Positions 60,375 through 64,000 of a stretch of 64,000 nt of DNA are shown piece by piece. The notes below the pieces were generated by a model. The model worked only from the letters and a program-made list of their open reading frames with translations, had not been told where the DNA came from and made no database searches. The position numbers and the translations under genes were made by a program. Source of the DNA: an uncultured Colwellia sp. (GTDB lineage: Bacteria; Pseudomonadota; Gammaproteobacteria; Enterobacterales; Alteromonadaceae); NCBI GenBank assembly GCA_913063325.1, contig CAJXYE010000010.1, positions 36,308 through 100,307 on the forward strand, read 5' to 3'. Position 1 is the stretch's first letter. Every line of letters begins with the position of its first letter.

Positions 60375-61397
60375 ATGAAACGAGTAAAAACTTTTATAGC
60401 AATGACTGTTTGTTCTCTATTGATTATGCCAACCTTTGCTGCGGAACAAGTAACTAGCAAAGTACAAGAAAATAAAGAAGTTATCGATTTTTACGGTAAA
60501 TTAAACATCTCATTACAAGCAAGCGAAGAGAAAGGGGAGTCTTTTAATGAGTTAAGAAGTAACGCCTCTCGCGTAGGTGTTAAAGGTAAGTATTATTTAG
60601 ATAACGGTTTAACAGCTATATATAAGCTTGAATGGCAAGTTAATGTAAACGATGACAGCAAAGATACCTTAACTGCACGTAATCAATGGGTTGGCCTGAA
60701 AGGTAACTTTGGGGAGGTCACGGTTGGTCGCTCTGATACTACGTTGAAAGTATCACAAGGTAAGTTTGATTTGTTTAATGATTATGAAGGTGATTTAAAA
60801 CACCTTTTTATTGGAGAGAATCGTGTCGCAGATTCAGTGACTTATAAGTCTCCTGTTTTTAAACATTTTCAATTATTAACCAGCTATATTATTGCAGATG
60901 ATCATGAAGCCGATGACCCATATTCTGTAGGGGTGTTTTTTGGTGATTTAAACTTGAAGAAAACAGACTTTTTCTTATCCGTTGCTCACGATGAAAATAT
61001 GCCGGTTAAATTTAAACGTAGCATGGATGGTACGACAGAAAAAACAACAGAGCCATTAGCTAACTCTCGTGTTACCGGCATGTACCAATTGGGTGATTTA
61101 CGTTTAGGTGTAATGTATGTTGATACAGAAGTTATCACAACAGGTAAGTCAGAAGCAGGCTATGCGGCTAACGTGTCATATAAAATAGGTAAGGTACTTG
61201 CCAAAGTTGAGTATCAAGAGTTTGCTGGCGGAGATTCAATTAGTGTAGGTGCAGATTATAAGCTAGGTAAGCGCACTAAGGTATATGCTTGGTATACAGA
61301 CAGAAGTAGTAATGATGTTATCGGCGATGATGGCTATCTTTATCATCTTGCTGAAGCGGGTCAGTATTTTGCTATCGGCATGGAACAAAAATTCTAA
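60375..61397 (+). CDS. Gram-negative porin
   Basis: Signal peptide; VIDFYGKLNISLQASEEKG...RNQWVGLKGNFGEVTVGRSDTTLK; C-terminal IGMEQKF. Confidence 0.92.
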   Translation: MKRVKTFIAMTVCSLLIMPTFAAEQVTSKVQENKEVIDFYGKLNISLQASEEKGESFNELRSNASRVGVKGKYYLDNGLTAIYKLEWQVNVNDDSKDTLTARNQWVGLKGNFGEVTVGRSDTTLKVSQGKFDLFNDYEGDLKHLFIGENRVADSVTYKSPVFKHFQLLTSYIIADDHEADDPYSVGVFFGDLNLKKTDFFLSVAHDENMPVKFKRSMDGTTEKTTEPLANSRVTGMYQLGDLRLGVMYVDTEVITTGKSEAGYAANVSYKIGKVLAKVEYQEFAGGDSISVGADYKLGKRTKVYAWYTDRSSNDVIGDDGYLYHLAEAGQYFAIGMEQKF

Positions 61398-61430
61398 ACG
61401 CTAATAAATAAAGCAGATGTTGTTTAAGTG

Positions 61431-61465
61431 AGGTCGTTAATTCAAGTGGGTTAACGGCCTTTTTA
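61431..61465 (+). terminator. Candidate Rho-independent terminator
   Basis: aggtcgttaa ttcaagtggg ttaacggccttttt. Confidence 0.65.
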
Positions 61466-61512
61466 CATTTGAATACTTGCTAAAGCGTTAAGCATGCTAG
61501 ATAATTTTCTTT

Positions 61513-61530
61513 TTGTCATAAAACTGTCAC
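61513..61530 (+). promoter_or_regulatory. Pho box upstream of phoB
   Basis: TTGTCAT-AAAA-CTGTCAC, close to CTGTCAT-N4-CTGTCAY. Confidence 0.85.
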
Positions 61531-61629
61531 TTAACTTCTGCACAATAACTTATCAAGTGTGATCTTTTGTTAATGCTCCTTTTGTTAACCCTAGATTCCA
61601 TCAGTTAGTCATAATATTAGGATGTACAC

Positions 61630-62337
61630 ATGAGTCGAAAAATTTTAGTCGTTGAGGATGAGACCCCTATTAGGGAAATGATTAGTTTTGTCTTAGATCA
61701 AAATGGATTTAATGCGATTGAAGCGTGCGATATTGAGCAAGCCTTAGCTAAAATTCATGAACCTTACCCAGATTTAATCTTACTTGATTGGATGTTACCT
61801 GGGGGCACGGGTGTTTCGTTGGCAAAAAAATTAAAACAAAATGAGTACACGCGAAATATACCTATTATTATGCTGACAGCTCGAAGCGATGAAGATGACA
61901 AAGTAAAAGGTTTTGAAGCAGGAGTCGACGACTATGTAACTAAACCTTTTTCGCCAAAAGAGCTTATTGCTCGTATTAAAGCGGTGATTCGTCGTGTGTC
62001 TCCCACTTCCCTTGAAGAAGAGGTTGATTTTCATGGGCTAAAGCTTGACCCTGTAGCTCACCGTGTCGCGATTAACGGTAATAGCTTAGATTTAGGACCA
62101 ACGGAATTTCGTCTATTACACTTCTTTATGACCCATACAGAAAGAGTGTATTCACGTGAGCAATTGTTGGATAATGTTTGGGGCACAAACATTTATGTTG
62201 AAGATAGAACTGTAGATGTTCACATAAGACGCTTGAGAAAGGCTATTTCTGGCGAAGGGCACGACGATTTTGTACAAACAGTACGTGGCGCGGGTTATCG
62301 TTTTTCAAGTAAATTAAAAAAAGTCAGTTCATTGTAA
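61630..62337 (+). CDS. phoB: Phosphate regulon response regulator
   Basis: [24 protein letters not shown]...WTLP-like [15 protein letters not shown]...[31 protein letters not shown]. Confidence 0.95.
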   Translation: MSRKILVVEDETPIREMISFVLDQNGFNAIEACDIEQALAKIHEPYPDLILLDWMLPGGTGVSLAKKLKQNEYTRNIPIIMLTARSDEDDKVKGFEAGVDDYVTKPFSPKELIARIKAVIRRVSPTSLEEEVDFHGLKLDPVAHRVAINGNSLDLGPTEFRLLHFFMTHTERVYSREQLLDNVWGTNIYVEDRTVDVHIRRLRKAISGEGHDDFVQTVRGAGYRFSSKLKKVSSL

Positions 62338-62374
62338 CTATTCCCTCTTCTCCTTGGAAAGTAATTAGACCGGT

Positions 62375-63679
62375 ATGCACTTTCGTTTATCTTTTATAAA
62401 TATCCTTTACCGCCTACTAGGCATATTGCTAGTAAGTGCTTTTGTTGGTTGGTTATTTGATTATGTGCTGCTAGCTATGCTTGCGAGCAGCATATTTTTA
62501 TTGGTATGGCATTATCATCATTTATTTAAACTGATTAATTGGCTTTGGCAATCTAAAGCACTTTCTCCTCCACAAGCAAAAGGTGTGTGGGGGTATTTAT
62601 ATGATGGCTTGTATCGACAAGTTAAACAGCAACGGAATAAACAAAAGCAATTAAATGAAAAAATCCGTCGTTTTCGTGATGGTGCTGAAGCTCTTCCAGA
62701 TGCAGCATTAATGTTATCTGAGGAACTAACAATAGAGTGGGGGAATAAAAAAGCCCAGAGATTATTGGGGGTTCGTTGGCCCGATGATTTTGGTCAGCGT
62801 ATTGATAACCTTTTACGTGCACCTGAATTTTCAGATTACTTAGCCCATGAAAATTTCGAATTTCCTTGTTTATTAAGTTCTCCCATGCATTCAGATGTTC
62901 AACTCGAAATACGGCTGATGGCGTATGGCAGTGAGCATGTTTTACTTTTGGCAAGAGATATATCTAATATTCAGCGTTTAGAAGACATGCGTCGTGACTT
63001 TGTTGCTAATGTTTCACATGAATTAAAAACGCCATTAACTGTAGTTCGTGGTTATGTTGAAATGATCCAAGCTTCACAGGGCTCCTTTGAACCTCATTGG
63101 CAAAAAGCATTTCAAACTATTGAAGGGCAAGTCTCTCGAATGGATCGTTTAGTTGAGCAATTACTTAATTTGGCGAAAGTCGAAAATAATAGTGATGAAG
63201 AGAGACAATGCGTCAATATGGCACAATTGATTCGTACATTAGTTGATGAAGTTACTTGGCTTAACCAAGATAAACAGCATGAAATAAGCCTAGATATATC
63301 TACCGATGTGTTTGTATTAGGTTCTGAAACTGAATTAAAAAGCGCCTGTGCTAATCTATTATCGAATGCTATTGCATATACTCCAGCTAATGGTCGTATT
63401 GATGTTAGTTGGCGATTGATGGGCAATAAAGCTGTTTTTGCAGTAAAAGACAATGGTGATGGCATTAAACCTGAAGATGTAAATCGTTTAACTGAACGCT
63501 TTTATCGTATAGATAGATCCCGCTCAAGAGATACTGGTGGCTCTGGTCTAGGGTTAGCCATAGTGAAGCACGTCTTACATCATCATCAAGCTGAATTAGT
63601 GATTAATAGCCACTGGGGCAAGGGGAGTGAGTTCTCAATTTATTTTGATCCAAGTACCCTGTCTGATACTGGGTGTTAG
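62375..63679 (+). CDS. phoR: Phosphate regulon sensor histidine kinase
   Basis: RRDFVANVSHELKTPLTVVRGYVEM...FYRIDRSRSRDTGGSGLGLAIVKHVL. Confidence 0.94.
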   Translation: MHFRLSFINILYRLLGILLVSAFVGWLFDYVLLAMLASSIFLLVWHYHHLFKLINWLWQSKALSPPQAKGVWGYLYDGLYRQVKQQRNKQKQLNEKIRRFRDGAEALPDAALMLSEELTIEWGNKKAQRLLGVRWPDDFGQRIDNLLRAPEFSDYLAHENFEFPCLLSSPMHSDVQLEIRLMAYGSEHVLLLARDISNIQRLEDMRRDFVANVSHELKTPLTVVRGYVEMIQASQGSFEPHWQKAFQTIEGQVSRMDRLVEQLLNLAKVENNSDEERQCVNMAQLIRTLVDEVTWLNQDKQHEISLDISTDVFVLGSETELKSACANLLSNAIAYTPANGRIDVSWRLMGNKAVFAVKDNGDGIKPEDVNRLTERFYRIDRSRSRDTGGSGLGLAIVKHVLHHHQAELVINSHWGKGSEFSIYFDPSTLSDTGC

Positions 63680-63713
63680 TTTGTAAATTATTTCCTTAAT
63701 ACACTTCTACTGT

Positions 63714-64000
63714 TATACCAATTACACTAATGAATTGATCAGCTTAGAGTTATGTTAGCGAGCTTAGAACAAGCAAAATTACTTAAACATAGTTACTCTA
63801 TATTTCTTTAATTTTGAACCGTTATTGGTTCGCTAATAAACTCCCAAAGGGCGAGTGTCTAATAAAAGGCAAAGGCTTACATGCGTCGTTATTGATTTCG
63901 ATAAGGACGCTACAAGGATGGTGTTCTTAGAGAATGCAGGAGCTTATTCTCCTGAATAACCATTCTCTTCAATCAATGCCTTGCCTCTAAGCCTTTTAAT
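63714..64000. repeat. Right-edge intergenic repeat element (truncated by window end), MITE/REP-like
   Basis: tataccaattacactaatgaattg start like family C; contains agagaatgcaggagcttattctcctgaataaccattctcttcaatcaatgccttgcct, as in 51690-51770. Confidence 0.6.

Overview
This 64 kb window is a chromosomal segment of a marine gammaproteobacterium. The gene content and intergenic repeats look like Alteromonadales, probably Colwellia-like; this is inferred from reading, not from a database search. Most of it is housekeeping: sbcB, lysC with an upstream lysine riboswitch, methyltransferase-gloB-mltD, a complete cbb3 oxidase locus (ccoNOQP, ccoH/I/S) flanked by two FNR-type regulators, pxpABC, a nucleoside salvage cluster (add, deoD, deoB, udk, nupC, deoC, tdk) containing a TonB receptor, cysB, yfhL-yegQ, rdgC and phoBR with a Pho-boxed porin. 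The accessory signal lies mostly between genes: dense REP-like palindromes, a 156-bp tandem repeat, several MITE-like elements with terminal inverted repeats, and one intact IS110/IS1111-type element. That element sits in the loop of a REP-like hairpin, and its non-coding end carries two short segments matching the two target flanks, as expected for a bridge/seek RNA. Short tandem repeats also start exactly at the stop codons of three genes, in two cases copying the last sense codon(s) plus stop in frame. I saw no convincing CRISPR array, prophage, tRNA or rRNA. No wholly new multi-gene system is evident. The best leads are the IS1111 guide-RNA/target match, the MITE families and the stop-codon tandem amplifications.
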